The notes beneath the pieces are model-generated. The model worked only from the letters and a program-made list of their open reading frames with translations, did no database searches and had not been told where the DNA came from. From Arenimonas daejeonensis (GTDB lineage: Bacteria > Pseudomonadota > Gammaproteobacteria > Xanthomonadales > Xanthomonadaceae), in the NCBI RefSeq assembly GCF_007993735.1, contig NZ_CP042453.1, positions 1,798,001 through 1,862,000 of the forward strand: DNA of 64,000 nt, read 5' to 3'. A program made the position numbers and the translations under genes. Numbering within the stretch: the stretch's first letter is position 1; each line of letters opens with the position of its first letter. This document shows positions 1 through 9,626 of the stretch, one piece after another.

Positions 1-1
1 C

Positions 2-511
2 ACGCTGGACCGCCTGGGCTTGAACGTGCTGCAAGCGCGCGTGCTCAACTCCGCCGACGGCCACGCGCTCGACTCGTTCCAGGCGATCGCGCCGCAGGGC
101 ATCGCGCCGGAACCCTCGGCCGTGGTGGCCGCGCTGAAGGCCGCATTGCGCGACCCGGCCCGCGTGCGTCCGGCCAAACGCGCCGCGCCGCGCCAGCTGC
201 GGCATTTCCGCGTGCCCGCGCGCGTGGACTTCGACCACCTGGCCGACGGCAGCCGCACCCGCATGTCCCTGGTCTGCACCGACCAGCCCGGCCTGCTGGC
301 CGGCGTGGCCCAGGTGCTGCGCCAGCACCGCCTGCGCCTGCACGACGCCCGCATCGCCACCTTCGGCGAGAAGGTGGAGGACTTTTTCCTGCTCACCGAC
401 GAGCGCGACCGCGCCATCGAGGACCAGGCCCTGTTGGACGAGCTGCGCCAGGCCATCGTGGCCTGCGTCGATGGAGAGACGGAAGATGGCAAGAAAGAAG
501 CCAAACACTGA
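2..511 (+). CDS. glnD: Bifunctional PII uridylyltransferase/uridylyl-removing enzyme GlnD, C-terminal part
   Basis: Partial gene; its start lies left of the window and the last 169 residues are present. GlnD modifies the PII signal protein (GlnB/GlnK) in the cytoplasm according to glutamine level. The visible part is the C-terminal pair of ACT regulatory domains: the end of the first ([19 protein letters not shown]) and the whole second ([20 protein letters not shown], then [15 protein letters not shown]). ACT domains bind glutamine in this family. The stop lies 26 bases beyond the dapD start codon, so the two genes overlap and are probably co-transcribed. The nucleotidyltransferase and HD domains are outside the window and were not checked. 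Confidence 0.9.
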   Translation, partial: TLDRLGLNVLQARVLNSADGHALDSFQAIAPQGIAPEPSAVVAALKAALRDPARVRPAKRAAPRQLRHFRVPARVDFDHLADGSRTRMSLVCTDQPGLLAGVAQVLRQHRLRLHDARIATFGEKVEDFFLLTDERDRAIEDQALLDELRQAIVACVDGETEDGKKEAKH

Positions 512-1334
512 ACAACTGCAGGCGATCATCGAGGATGCCTTCGAGCGCCGCGCCACCCTGAGCGTGGCCGAGATCGACGGCTCCACGCGGCCGGCGGTGG
601 AAGAGGCGATCGCACTGCTGGAATCGGGCAAGGCGCGCGTCGCCACCCCGGGCGCCAAGGGCTGGGAAACGCACCAGTGGCTGAAGAAGGCCGTGCTGCT
701 GTATTTCCGTGTCAACGACATGCAACTGGTGGAAAGCTACCCGGCGCCGTACTGGGACAAGGTGCCGCTGCGGTTCGAGGGTTTCGACGAGAACGACTTC
801 CGCGAGCTCGGCGCGCGCGTGGTGCCGGGCGCCGTGGTGCGCGCCGGCGCGCACATCGGCAAGGACGTGGTGCTGATGCCCAGTTTTGTCAACATCGGCG
901 CGTACGTCGGCGCCGGCACCATGGTGGACACGTGGGCCACGGTGGGCAGCTGCGCACAGGTCGGCAAGAACTGCCATCTGTCCGGCGGCGCCGGCATCGG
1001 CGGCGTGCTGGAACCGCTGCAGGCCGGCCCGACCATCATCGAGGACAACTGCTTCATCGGCGCCCGTGCCGAAGTGGTGGAAGGCGTGGTGGTGGAGCAG
1101 GGCAGCGTCATCGGCATGGGCGTGTTCATCGGCCAGAGCACACGCATCTACAACCGAGCAACGGGCGAAATCAGCTACGGCCGCGTGCCGGCCGGCAGCG
1201 TCGTGGTCTCGGGCTCGCTGCCTTCGGCCGACGGAAAATATTCGCTGTACTGCGCGGTGATCGTGAAGCAGGTGGATGCCAAGACCCGCGCCAAGACCTC
1301 GGTGAACGAACTTCTTCGCGGCGCCGTGGAGTGA
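486..1334 (+). CDS. dapD: 2,3,4,5-tetrahydropyridine-2,6-dicarboxylate N-succinyltransferase
   Basis: DapD transfers succinyl from succinyl-CoA to tetrahydrodipicolinate in the succinylase branch of lysine/diaminopimelate synthesis (cytoplasm, trimer). The 282-residue protein matches the family length (274 in E. coli). The N-terminus [19 protein letters not shown] is typical, and residues about 100-250 carry hexapeptide repeats of a left-handed beta-helix ([40 protein letters not shown]). I place the start at 486 rather than the in-frame ATG at 471 because GGAGA lies just upstream of 486 and the protein then begins [10 protein letters not shown]. It overlaps the end of glnD. dapE follows two genes later, so the pathway is clustered. 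Confidence 0.95.
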   Translation: MARKKPNTEQLQAIIEDAFERRATLSVAEIDGSTRPAVEEAIALLESGKARVATPGAKGWETHQWLKKAVLLYFRVNDMQLVESYPAPYWDKVPLRFEGFDENDFRELGARVVPGAVVRAGAHIGKDVVLMPSFVNIGAYVGAGTMVDTWATVGSCAQVGKNCHLSGGAGIGGVLEPLQAGPTIIEDNCFIGARAEVVEGVVVEQGSVIGMGVFIGQSTRIYNRATGEISYGRVPAGSVVVSGSLPSADGKYSLYCAVIVKQVDAKTRAKTSVNELLRGAVE

Positions 1335-1341
1335 TTTTTAC

Positions 1342-1434
1342 CACGGATTTACACGGATAAAGGCGGATAAAAGCGGATGAATCAGTTGAGAATCCCTATC
1401 CGCTCTTATCCGGATTTTTCCGCGTGAATCCGTG
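1342..1434. repeat. Long imperfect palindrome between dapD and the ArsC-like gene
   Basis: Two 37-base arms (1342-1378 and 1398-1434) are near-perfect reverse complements around a 19-base loop. Each arm holds repeats of the motif CGGATAA (ACACGGATAAAGGCGGATAA in the left arm). The stem starts 7 bases after the dapD stop and ends 6 bases before the ribosome site of the next gene. It could act as a transcription barrier or RNA stabiliser between the two genes. The multi-motif form resembles dispersed intergenic palindromes of xanthomonads, which is inference from its look only. Confidence 0.75.
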
Positions 1435-1455
1435 TTGAAAAGAGGAATGTTACAA

Positions 1456-1815
1456 ATGGTCACGGTTTATGGTCTGGACGCCTGTGATACGTGCCGGAAG
1501 GCGCGCAACTGGCTCAAGCGCTTCGAGCTGGAGCACACGTTCGTTGACTACCGCGCCAACCGCGTGCCGGCCGAGACCCTGAAGACCTGGGCCACGCAGC
1601 TGGGCGGCTGGGACAAACTGATCAACAAGGCCTCCACCACCTGGCGCCAGCTGCCCGAGGGACGCAAGTCGCCGGGCAGCGACCCGGAATGGACCCTGCT
1701 GCTGAAGGAACATCCGGCCCTGGTCAAACGCCCGGTGCTGGTGACCGAAGACGGCACCATCAGCGTCGGTTTCACCGACAATGCCTGGAAACTGCGCTTC
1801 GGGATCAAAAAATGA
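1456..1815 (+). CDS. ArsC/Spx-family reductase-like protein (YffB type)
   Basis: A 119-residue thioredoxin-fold protein of the ArsC family. The N-terminus [16 protein letters not shown] has the redox-type CxxC (Cys10, Cys13), followed by a family-typical [14 protein letters not shown] segment and a C-terminal [16 protein letters not shown] strand. Three starts are possible (GTG 1432, ATG 1447, ATG 1456). I choose 1456 because AGAGGA at 1441-1446 lies nine bases before it and the homologous core begins there. The stop overlaps the dapE start (ATGA), and a YffB-dapE pairing is also known in E. coli, so it is probably co-translated with dapE. Its substrate is unknown; a true arsenate reductase role is not shown. 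Confidence 0.85.
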   Translation: MVTVYGLDACDTCRKARNWLKRFELEHTFVDYRANRVPAETLKTWATQLGGWDKLINKASTTWRQLPEGRKSPGSDPEWTLLLKEHPALVKRPVLVTEDGTISVGFTDNAWKLRFGIKK

Positions 1816-2941
1816 GCGACGTGCTGGCCTTCACCCGCGAACTGATCGCCCGGCCCTCGGTGACACCGGAGGACGCCGGCTGCCAGGCGCTGATCTCGGC
1901 ACGGCTGGCCAAGGCCGGCTTCCGCTGCGAGCAGCTCGATTTCGGCGCGGTGAAGAACCTCTGGGCCACCCATGGTGAGGGCGGCGAGGTGCTGTGTTTC
2001 CTCGGCCACACCGACGTGGTGCCGCCGGGCCCGCGCGAGGCCTGGGCCAGCGATCCCTTCGTGCCCACCGAACGCGACGGTTTCCTCTACGGCCGCGGCG
2101 CCGCCGACATGAAAGGCAGCGTGGCCGCGTTCGTGCTGGCGCTCGAACAGTTTGTCGCCGCGTTTCCGGAACATCCGGGCATCATCGCGCTGCTGCTGAC
2201 CTCGGACGAAGAGGGTGATGCCATCGACGGCGTGCGCCGCGTCGCCGACCATTTCCGCGCCACCGGCCAGCACATCCACTTCTGCATCACCGGCGAACCG
2301 TCGTCGAAGGAAAAACTGGGCGACCTGCTGCGCGTCGGTCGTCGCGGCACACTGTCGGGCACGCTCATCGTGCACGGCATCCAGGCCACGTGGCCTACCC
2401 GGAAAAGGCCCGCAACCCGATCCACCAGGTCATGCCGGTACTGGCCGAACTCGGCGCGCGCACCTGGGACACGGGTTATCCGGAGTTCCCGGCCTCGAGC
2501 TTCCAGATCTCGAACGTGCACGCCGGCACCGGCGCCAACAACGTCATCCCGGGCAGCTGCGAAGTGGTGTTCAACTTCCGCTACAACCCCGGCTGGAAAG
2601 CCGAGGCGCTGGAGCGGGAAGTGGAGACGGTGCTGGACCGCCACGGCCTGGAATACGACCTGCGCTGGCACCGCGGCGGCGAACCCTTCCTCACCGGCGA
2701 GGGCCGCCTGCGCGCCGCGGCACGCGCGGTGCTGGTGGAACAGTGCGGGGAACTGCCGGACGAAAACACCGGCGGCGGCACTTCGGACGCCCGCTTCATC
2801 GCGCCCCTGGGCGCCGAAGTGGTGGAGCTGGGGCCCATCAACGCCAGCATCCACAAGGTGGACGAACGTATTGCCCTGGATGAACTCGAGCGTCTCCCCA
2901 CGCTGTACCGAGCCATCGCCGAGCGACTGCTGTCCGCCTGA
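1812..2941 (+). CDS. dapE: Succinyl-diaminopimelate desuccinylase (frame broken once)
   Basis: DapE is a di-zinc M20-family hydrolase that releases succinate from N-succinyl-L,L-diaminopimelate. Motifs are in order: [10 protein letters not shown] (His66), [10 protein letters not shown] (Asp99), [10 protein letters not shown] (catalytic Glu), [14 protein letters not shown], then GGGTSDARF and [10 protein letters not shown] near the end. The reading frame breaks at 2384-2385: codons read GIQ-ATWPT where homologues have [18 protein letters not shown], which is restored by one extra G in the run. After repair it has 376 residues, the usual length. Since dapE is normally essential, I read the break as a sequencing error. 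It starts by ATGA overlap with the previous gene. Confidence 0.92.
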
Positions 2942-2965
2942 CCTCCGCCATCTCCCCGGTGTGTG

Positions 2966-3399
2966 TCAGGCCGCGGCTTTCTTGAACCAGGCCTGTTCGG
3001 CCGGCTCCGCCACCTTGTTGTCCTTGAGTTCGCGCAGGATGCCCAGCACCTCGCGGTGCACGGCCACCAGGCCTTCGTCACGGGCCTGCCGGGTTTCGTG
3101 ATAGACCACCGCCAGCCACATCGCGATGCTGCGCTGGCGCAGCTGGATCGAGCGGTCGCCGACGCGGCTGGCCGCGGTCGCGGCGACCGGGCCAGGGGGC
3201 GGTACATCGAGGCTTCGTTGTCGCCGTGCAGGTGCGGCTGTGGCAGCACCGCGGCGGCCTGGATCTCGGCGAGGGTCATGTCTGTCGCCTGCTTGCGCTG
3301 TTCCGCATTCAGGGCGAGCACGGCCTGGCGCACTGCGCCGGCCTGTTTCGTTAGCATCCTGCGACGCCATTGCGTCAACAAGCTGATCAAAAGGTCCAT
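2966..3399 (-). CDS. Conserved hypothetical protein (frame broken once)
   Basis: Unrecognised protein of about 144 residues once repaired. It begins [20 protein letters not shown] after a good ribosome site (GAGGTGG, seven bases upstream) and ends in an amphipathic helical part ([16 protein letters not shown]...WFKKAAA). The two halves are in different frames. They join at 3187-3190, where one extra base in a C run gives [20 protein letters not shown]. No signal peptide, catalytic motif or membrane segment is visible; the composition (many Arg, Gln, Ala) suggests a small cytosolic helical protein. It converges on dapE. Function unknown. Confidence 0.6.
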
Positions 3400-3559
3400 C
3401 TTCAATCCACCTCGCCGGTTCTTGGAATCGGTGCGGCAGATCGCTCCCCCTGACGGCGATCTTCCCGTCCCTGCGCCGGCGGAGCGGGCCGGGCAGCGCC
3501 CCGTTTATGGCCGAATTCGTGACGCCTGTCAGCTTCTCTTCTTCGAAATGTGAACAAGT

Positions 3560-5937
3560 TCACATTTTGGGCTGGAGCTGCAGGCGGTGTTCGGTGGCCT
3601 GGGGCAGGAAAGGCGTGGCTTCGCCGCGCACCCAGGCTTCGTGGCCGGCGCCCCAGAACGGCGACAGCGGGTGGCCGCTCTGGCCGCCGGGCATGTGGAT
3701 GATGCCGTCGGCCTCGTGGCCCGGGGCCACCACCATGCGCTGGCTGGCCCCGAACTGCGGGCCCTGTACGCGTGGCATGTTGCCGTCGCCGGGCAGCGGG
3801 TCGGCTGGCATGCACAGCCAGGATTTCGCGAACGCCGGCATCGCCCCGGCCATCGGGTGGCAGATCGCCGCGGTGTTGCGCGAACCCCAGGTGCGGGCAC
3901 CGAGCGGGCCGCGGATCTGTCCGCGCACCTCCTGCGCCGCATCGGCCAGCAGCGTTTCCCAGCTGCCGAACTTGCGCGGCAGCAGGTGCGCCGGGCGCTG
4001 CTGCAGCAGCGGCCAGGCCACCGATTCCATCTGCGGCAGGTCGGGCATGACGAAGTCATCGCCCAGCGCCACCTGGGCCGGCGCCAGCAGGCCGTTCTGG
4101 ATGCGCCCGATCACGGCCAGCCGCCAGGCCCGCACCAGCCGGTAGCTGGTGGAGTCCACGCTGGCGTGGCCGTCCCAGGTCGCCGCTTCGTGCGCCAGCG
4201 AACGCAGCGCCTCGTCGGGATTGGTCTTCGCTTCGTCCAGCAGGGCCTGGTGCCAGCGCTTCAGGAACAGCGCACGGTCGTCGAGCTGGATCGCCAGCAG
4301 GTCGGCTTCGGTGAATGATTCCTTCGCGTACAGGCCATCGCGGATCTGCTTCGCCCGCGCACCGTTGGCGTAACCGGCGTCGCCGACCAGCTTCAGCGCC
4401 TCGCCGTCCACGGTGCGGGCGTTCGCGGTCCACAGACGGCCGTCCACGGGATCCACCAGCGCCGGGTTCTCGGTCGGGGACAGCCAGCCGGCCCAGCGGC
4501 AGGCGGCTTCGACCTTCAGTGGCCCGGTGGCGTCGCAGTCGCCGGCGCGTTCGGGCATCTGCGCGGTCAGGCGCCAGGCGATGCGGCCGGTATGGTCGCC
4601 GATCACCAGGTTCTGCGCCGGGATGCCGGCGGTGTCGGCCACGGCCAGGCCGGCATCCAGGTCGGCGGCCCAGGCCATGTCGGACAGGCCGAAGTTCAGT
4701 GCACCCGGCAACTGCGCGGTCCAACGCAGCGCCAGCGACGATTCCCCGTCGAGCTCGGCGGTGATCGGGCCCCAGCGTGTGTCGCGCACCTTCAGCTCCA
4801 CCGGTTCGCCACCCTTCACGCGGATCCATTCGCTGGTGGTGCGCACGGCCGCCTGGCCACCGGGTACGTAATAACGCAGGCGCTGCTCGTCGGCCCAGTC
4901 CACGCGATAGAAATCCAGCCAGTCGCCGTAGCTGTTGGTGAACCCCAGGCCACGCGTCCATTGCTGCCGACGATCACCGCCGGGATGCCGGGCAGGGTGA
5001 AGCCCGACACATCCACCTTGCCGCCGGGTGCGCGGGCATCGGCGTACTGCAGTCGGGCGCGGAACCAGATGTTGGGCGCGCGAAGTCCCAGGTGCATGTC
5101 GTCGGCGACGATGGCACGGCCGTCGGCGGTGAGCTTGCCCGACACCGCGAAATTGTTGCTGCCGGGCGCGGCCGGTTCGGACACCTTGTGGTCGGGGTTG
5201 TCCCAGCTCGTAGGCAGCTTGCGCAGGTCCAGCACGTCCGGGCCGGGCAGCAGTACGTTTCCGCGCGCCTCGCCGACCAGCGGCGCATCCCATTCGCTGC
5301 CGTCGGTGGCGATCAATGCGTACAGCTCAGGCGGAACAGATTCACGGATGCGCCAGAGCGCCAGCTCGCGCGAGTTCGTTTCGTCCTGCAGGTCGAAGAA
5401 CATCGCGTACCCGACCAGCGCGGTGTCGGCCACGGTCCAGGGTTCGGGCTCGGTCTGCAGCAGCAGGTAGGGCCAGGGTTTATTGCGCAGTGCGGCCAGG
5501 CCGGCGTTGACCCCGTCGCGGTAGGCCTCCAGCACCGGCAAGCGGTCGCCGGCGACGTCGGCCAGGCTTTCCTCCAGGCGCGCACGCAGGCGGTGCACGC
5601 GGACCACCTTGTCGCGTTCCACCGCCATCGGACCGAACAGCGCCGACAGCTCGCCCGCGGACGAACGTCGCAGCAGGTCCATTTCGAAAAACCGTTCCTG
5701 TGCGTGCACGAAGCCCAGCGCGCGCGCGGCGTCGGCTTCGTTCGCGGCGGAAACGGTGGCCACGCCCGGGGCGTCGCGTTCGACGGTGGCCTCGGCCGAC
5801 AGGCCGGGCAGGGCACTTTCGCCGTCCAGGTCCGCCAGGCTGCCGCGCCAGGTCCACAGCCCCGCCAGTATCGCCAGCACCCCCAGGATCACGACCACGG
5901 CCAACAGGCGCAGGGCGACACGGAACAGCTTGGGCAT
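3560..5937 (-). CDS. Penicillin acylase-family (S45) N-terminal-nucleophile hydrolase, frame broken once
   Basis: S45 penicillin-amidase-type enzymes are made as a precursor, exported and self-cleaved before a serine that becomes the nucleophile. Residues 1-30 (MPKLFRVALRLLAVVVILGV...) form a signal or membrane anchor. The family motif HAQERFFEMDLLRRSSAGEL sits near residue 95 and the cleavage region is APGSNNFAVSGKLTADG, with Ser of SNN as likely nucleophile. The frame breaks at 4943-4946: a G-run one base short separates SNGRVAWG from FTNSYGDWLDFYRVDW. Repaired length is about 792 residues, normal for the family. The substrate (beta-lactam, acyl-homoserine lactone or peptide) cannot be told from sequence. 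It is divergent from the asnB leader, with only 46 bases between. Confidence 0.85.
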
Positions 5938-5983
5938 GGCGGGCTCGCTTGCGGCGGGTAAGGGACTGTGACTAGGATGGCCC

Positions 5984-6106
5984 ATGTCCTGCCGCCTCGC
6001 CATCGCCCTGAATCTCCGGACCGACCCGATCCGGGCCGGCGGCGACTGCGCGAACAACAACAACGCCAATAACAACAATCGTCCCCGAATGCGGGTCGAC
6101 GACTAG
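5984..6106 (+). CDS. Putative asparagine attenuator leader peptide
   Basis: A 40-residue open frame ahead of asnB, starting MSCRLAIALNLRTDP and containing the run NNNNANNNN (codons at 6053-6079, AAC and AAT), then ending RPRMRVDD at TAG 6104-6106. AGGA lies six bases before the ATG. Nine of 40 residues are Asn and the gene downstream makes asparagine, the same logic as the His-, Trp- or Thr-rich leaders of known attenuated operons. Ribosome stalling at the Asn run when charged tRNA-Asn is low would free the next RNA segment (see the attenuator entry). The peptide itself probably has no other function. No promoter could be assigned: only 46 bases separate it from the divergent acylase gene. 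Confidence 0.82.
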   Translation: MSCRLAIALNLRTDPIRAGGDCANNNNANNNNRPRMRVDD

Positions 6107-6173
6107 GCGCGCTCCACCCACAGCCCCCAGTCCCCGACGGCCCGCACTGACGAAGTGCGGGCCGTCTGCTTTT
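6022..6173 (+). promoter_or_regulatory. Transcription attenuator of asnB (four-segment RNA switch)
   Basis: Four mutually exclusive pairing segments are visible. Segment 1 (6022-6028, CGACCCG) pairs perfectly with 6092-6098 in segment 2, enclosing the Asn codons. Segment 2 (6088-6100) can also pair with segment 3 (6136-6148) over 11 of 13 positions, one being G-U. Segment 3 pairs perfectly with segment 4 (6154-6166) to form the terminator. With plentiful Asn-tRNA the ribosome reaches the stop codon at 6104 and covers segment 2, so 3:4 terminates. A ribosome stalled on Asn codons leaves 2 free to form the 2:3 antiterminator. Pairing was worked out by eye; no folding energy was calculated. Confidence 0.8.
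6136..6173 (+). terminator. Rho-independent terminator in the asnB leader
   Basis: A perfect 13-bp stem (GACGGCCCGCACT, loop GACGA, AGTGCGGGCCGTC) is followed by TGCTTTT. It ends 33 bases before the asnB start codon and 29 bases after the leader stop codon, the place expected for an attenuator. The 5' arm is shared with the antiterminator. Confidence 0.85.
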
Positions 6174-6206
6174 GTGCCCCCGAAAAACCGCCCAAGGAGT
6201 TTCCCC

Positions 6207-7876
6207 ATGTGTTCCATCCTCGGTCTGCATGACCCCCGCCCCGGCGCCGACGTGATGCCGCTGCGGCCGCTGGCCCTGTCGCTGTCGGCGCGCCAGCGCC
6301 ACCGCGGCCCCGACTGGTCCGGCGTGTACGCCGAACCGCGCTGCCTGCTGGTGCACGAGCGCCTGGCCATCGTTGATCCCGCCGGCGGCGCCCAGCCGCT
6401 GCGTTCGGGCGACGGGCGGCTGGCGCTGGCGGTGAACGGCGAGATCTACAACCACCGCGAGCTCGAACGCGCGTCCACAGTGGCTTATGAGTTCCAGACC
6501 GGTTCGGACTGCGAGGTCATCAACGCGCTGTACCTGGAACACGGCCCGGCCGGCGTGGCGAAGCTCAACGGCATCTATGCCTTCGCGTTGTGGGATGCCG
6601 CCGAAGGGCGCCTGGTCATCGCCCGCGATCCACTCGGCGTGTGCCCGCTGTACTGGGGCCACGACGCCGACGGCCGGCTGTGGGTGGCGTCGGAAATGAA
6701 GGCGCTGGCGCGGCATTGCGCGGATGTCTCCGCATTCCCGCCGGGCCATGTCTACGACAGCGCCACCGGCGAGCTCACCTTCTTCCACGAACGCGACTGG
6801 CGCGACTACGACGCCGTGCAAGGCAAAACGGTGTCGAGGCAATCTCTGCGCGAAGGCTTCGAGCAGGCCGTGCACCGGCAGATGATGACCGACGTGCCCT
6901 ACGGCGTGTTGCTCAGCGGCGGCCTGGATTCCTCGCTCGTGGCCGCCTGCGCCGCGCGTTTCGCCCGCCAGCGCGTGGAGGAGGACGATGCGGCCGAAGC
7001 CTGGTGGCCGCGCCTGCACAGTTTCGCCATCGGCCTGGAAGGTTCGCCCGACCTGGCGGCGGCCGAAGTAGCGGCGAAAGCGCTGGGCACCGTGCACCAC
7101 GGTTTCACCTACCGGTTCGACGAAGGCCTGGACGCGCTGCCCGACGTCATCCGCCACGTCGAGACCTACGACGTGACCACCATCCGCGCCTCCACCCCGA
7201 TGTACCTGCTGGCCCGGCGCATCAAGGCCATGGGCGTGAAGATGGTGCTCAGCGGCGAGGGCAGCGACGAGATCTTCGGCGGCTACCTCTATTTCCACAA
7301 GGCGCCGAACGCGCGCGAATTCCACGACGAATGCGTGCGCAAGCTCGGCGCCTTGCACCAGTTCGACTGCGCCCGCGCCAACAAGGCGATGATGGCCTGG
7401 GGTGTGGAAGCGCGCGTGCCGTTCCTGGACCTGGAGTTCCTCGACCTTGCGATGGGCATGGATGCACAGGCCAAGATGGCCGGCGGCGGCCGCATCGAGA
7501 AGGCGGTGCTGCGCGAGGCCTTCGAGGGCGCACTGCCGAAGGAAATCCTGTGGCGCCAGAAGGAACAGTTCAGTGACGGTGTCGGTTACGGGTGGATCGA
7601 CGGGCTCAAGGCCCATGCCGAGAGCTATGTGAGCGACACGATGATGGCGCAGGCCGCACTGCGTTTCCCGGTCAACCCGCCGCAGACCAAGGAAGCGTAC
7701 TGGTACCGCGAACTGTTCGAACGCGAGTTCCCCGGCGAGGCCTGCGCGCGCACCGTGCCCGGCGGCAAGTCCATCGCCTGTTCGTCGCCGGCGGCGATCG
7801 CCTGGGACCCGGCCTTCGCCAAGGCCGCCGATCCTCGGGACGCGCGGTCGCGGGGGTGCACCAGGCCCCGGTCTGA
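6207..7876 (+). CDS. asnB: Asparagine synthase B, glutamine-hydrolysing (frame broken near the end)
   Basis: Makes asparagine from aspartate, glutamine and ATP. The ATG at 6207 has AAGGAG seven bases upstream and places Cys2 (MCSILGLHDPR) as the glutaminase nucleophile, which must be exposed by Met removal. The N-terminal Ntn glutaminase domain (about 1-200) is followed by the ATP-pyrophosphatase domain with loop LLSGGLDSSLVAACAA and LSGEGSDEIFGGYLYFHKAP. Near 7833 a C run one base short shifts the frame; with repair the tail reads DPSGRAVAGVHQAPV, as in AsnB homologues, stopping at 7876 with 556 residues. Unrepaired, the frame runs on into the next gene. It is regulated by the upstream Asn attenuator. 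Confidence 0.95.
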
Positions 7877-7931
7877 GCCGGACGGCCCGATCGCCTATGA
7901 TGGCCGGGCAGTCGCCCAGGGGAGGGTGTGG

Positions 7932-9575
7932 ATGCGGAAGTTCTTCAACGAACTCAGGCGCCGCGGCGTGCTGTCGGCGATCGCCTATTACGCAGCCGGC
8001 GGCTGGCTGCTGGTCCAGGTCGCGACCCAGGTGCTGCCGTTCTACAACGTGCACGACTGGGTGGTGCGGGGGTTCATCGGCGCGGTGGTGGCGGGCTTCC
8101 CGGTCGCCATCGTCGTGGCCTGGTTCTACAAGTGGACGCCGGGCGGCTGGTTGCGCGAGGTCGATGTCGAGTCCGAGTCATCCGAGCCACCGAAGGACAT
8201 CCCGTTCGCCACCGATGCGTCGATCGCGGTGCTGCCCTTCGACGACATGAGCGCGCAGAAGGACCAGGGCTATTTTTCCGACGGCCTGGCCGAGGAGGTG
8301 CTGAACCTGCTGGCCCAGGTGCCGCAGTTGCGGGTGATCGCGCGCACGTCCTCGTTCTCGTTCAAGGGCCAGACCGCGGACATCGGCAGGATCGCCAGGG
8401 CGCTGAACGTCGCCAACGTGCTCGAAGGCAGCGTGCGCAAGTCCGGCGACAAGCTGCGCGTCACCGCCCAGTTGATCCGCTCGAGCGACAGTTCGCACCT
8501 GTGGTCGCAGAACTACGACGTCGAGTTGACCGACGTGTTCGAGGTACAGGACCAGATCGCCCGCGCCGTGGTCGCCGCGCTCAAGGTGAAGCTGCTCCCC
8601 GGCCAGCAGGGGATCCATGCGCACCGGCCGCGCGTACCCGAGGCCTATGACCATTACCTGCGCGGACAGGATGTGTTCCGGCGCGGCCGCTACGACGACA
8701 TCCAGCGCGCCGTCGAAGCCTTCGAGCGCGCCGTCGAACTGGACCCGGGGTATGCCGCGGCCTTCGCCGGCCTCGCCAACGCCCGCGGCGCGGTGGCCGA
8801 TTTCGCGCCGGACCCGGAAGCGCGCGCGGCGGGCAAACGTTCGGCGGCCGCCGCGGCCGAGCGGGCGATCGTGCTCGCCCCCGACCTGGCCGACGGTTAT
8901 GTCGTGCGCGGCCGCATGCGCATGGCCCTGCTGCGGGACTGGGCCGGCGCCGAGGCGGATTTCCGGCAGGCCCTGGCCGTCGAGCCGAACCGGACCGAGG
9001 TGCTGATTCCTTATGCCCTGTTGCAGAACAACCTGCTGCATACCGGGCAGTCGCTGAAGGCGGTGCGCCGCGCCCTTGATGCCGACCCGCTGTCCTGGGT
9101 GGCGTGGATGCTGCAGGGCGCCGTGCTGGCACGCGCCGGCCGGGTGGAGGACAGCCGGAGTTCGTTCGAGCGTTCGCTGCAGATCAGCCCGGCCTCCAGC
9201 TACAGCCGCTATGAACTGGGCTGCCTGGAGCTGGTGCATGGACGGCCCGAAGTCGCGCTCACGCACTTCAGGCTGGCGGGCGAGGCCTTCGGCCAGGCCG
9301 GCATCGCCATGGCCCAGCACACGCTGGGCAAGCCTCAGGAATCACAGGCCGCGCTGGACGAACTGGAAACGAAGTACGCCACCGGCTTCCTGTTCCAGAT
9401 CGCCCAGGTTCATGCCTGGCGTGGCGACCACGATGCCGCCTTCGCCTGGCTCGAACGCGCCTGCAACGAACACGATGCCGGCATCACCCGCCTGCGCAGC
9501 GACCTGGTGCTGGACCGGATCAGGGACGATCCGCGTTTAGCAGCCCTGGTGAAGAAGGTCGGGTTTCCGGACTGA
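7932..9575 (+). CDS. TolB-like/TPR inner-membrane protein
   Basis: 547 residues after a strong ribosome site (GGAGGG, five bases before ATG 7932). The N-terminus MRKFFNELRRRGVLSAIAYY leads into two membrane segments (residues about 15-60). It is followed by a TolB/FlgO-like domain (SIAVLPFDDMSAQKDQGYFS...NVANVLEGSVRKSGDKLRVT) and then several tetratricopeptide repeats to the C-terminus (for example YDDIQRAVEAFERAVELDPG). Proteins of this make-up are numerous in xanthomonads, often as accessory or regulatory modules related to adenylate-cyclase-associated proteins. No catalytic domain is visible here. The apparent fusion to AsnB in the raw sequence is an artefact. Role unknown. Confidence 0.85.
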   Translation: MRKFFNELRRRGVLSAIAYYAAGGWLLVQVATQVLPFYNVHDWVVRGFIGAVVAGFPVAIVVAWFYKWTPGGWLREVDVESESSEPPKDIPFATDASIAVLPFDDMSAQKDQGYFSDGLAEEVLNLLAQVPQLRVIARTSSFSFKGQTADIGRIARALNVANVLEGSVRKSGDKLRVTAQLIRSSDSSHLWSQNYDVELTDVFEVQDQIARAVVAALKVKLLPGQQGIHAHRPRVPEAYDHYLRGQDVFRRGRYDDIQRAVEAFERAVELDPGYAAAFAGLANARGAVADFAPDPEARAAGKRSAAAAAERAIVLAPDLADGYVVRGRMRMALLRDWAGAEADFRQALAVEPNRTEVLIPYALLQNNLLHTGQSLKAVRRALDADPLSWVAWMLQGAVLARAGRVEDSRSSFERSLQISPASSYSRYELGCLELVHGRPEVALTHFRLAGEAFGQAGIAMAQHTLGKPQESQAALDELETKYATGFLFQIAQVHAWRGDHDAAFAWLERACNEHDAGITRLRSDLVLDRIRDDPRLAALVKKVGFPD

Positions 9576-9626
9576 ACGCCTGCATGGAGTGTCCGTTCCA
9601 TGCGGCCGCAGCGGGGCAGGCGAAGC

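Noticed and set aside
1812-2941. Programmed frameshifting in dapE and other genes
   Set aside because: No slippery heptamer with a downstream structure was seen, and the same kind of break occurs in about 27 unrelated places.
5977-6072. Alternative leader frame from ATG 5977 giving a Gln-rich peptide
   Set aside because: It overlaps the Asn leader, but the downstream gene makes asparagine and the segment-2 position fits the Asn frame stop codon at 6104.
5889-8054. 721-codon leftward open frame opposite asnB and the TPR gene
   Set aside because: Shadow of real genes in high-GC DNA; asnB on the other strand has all its motifs.
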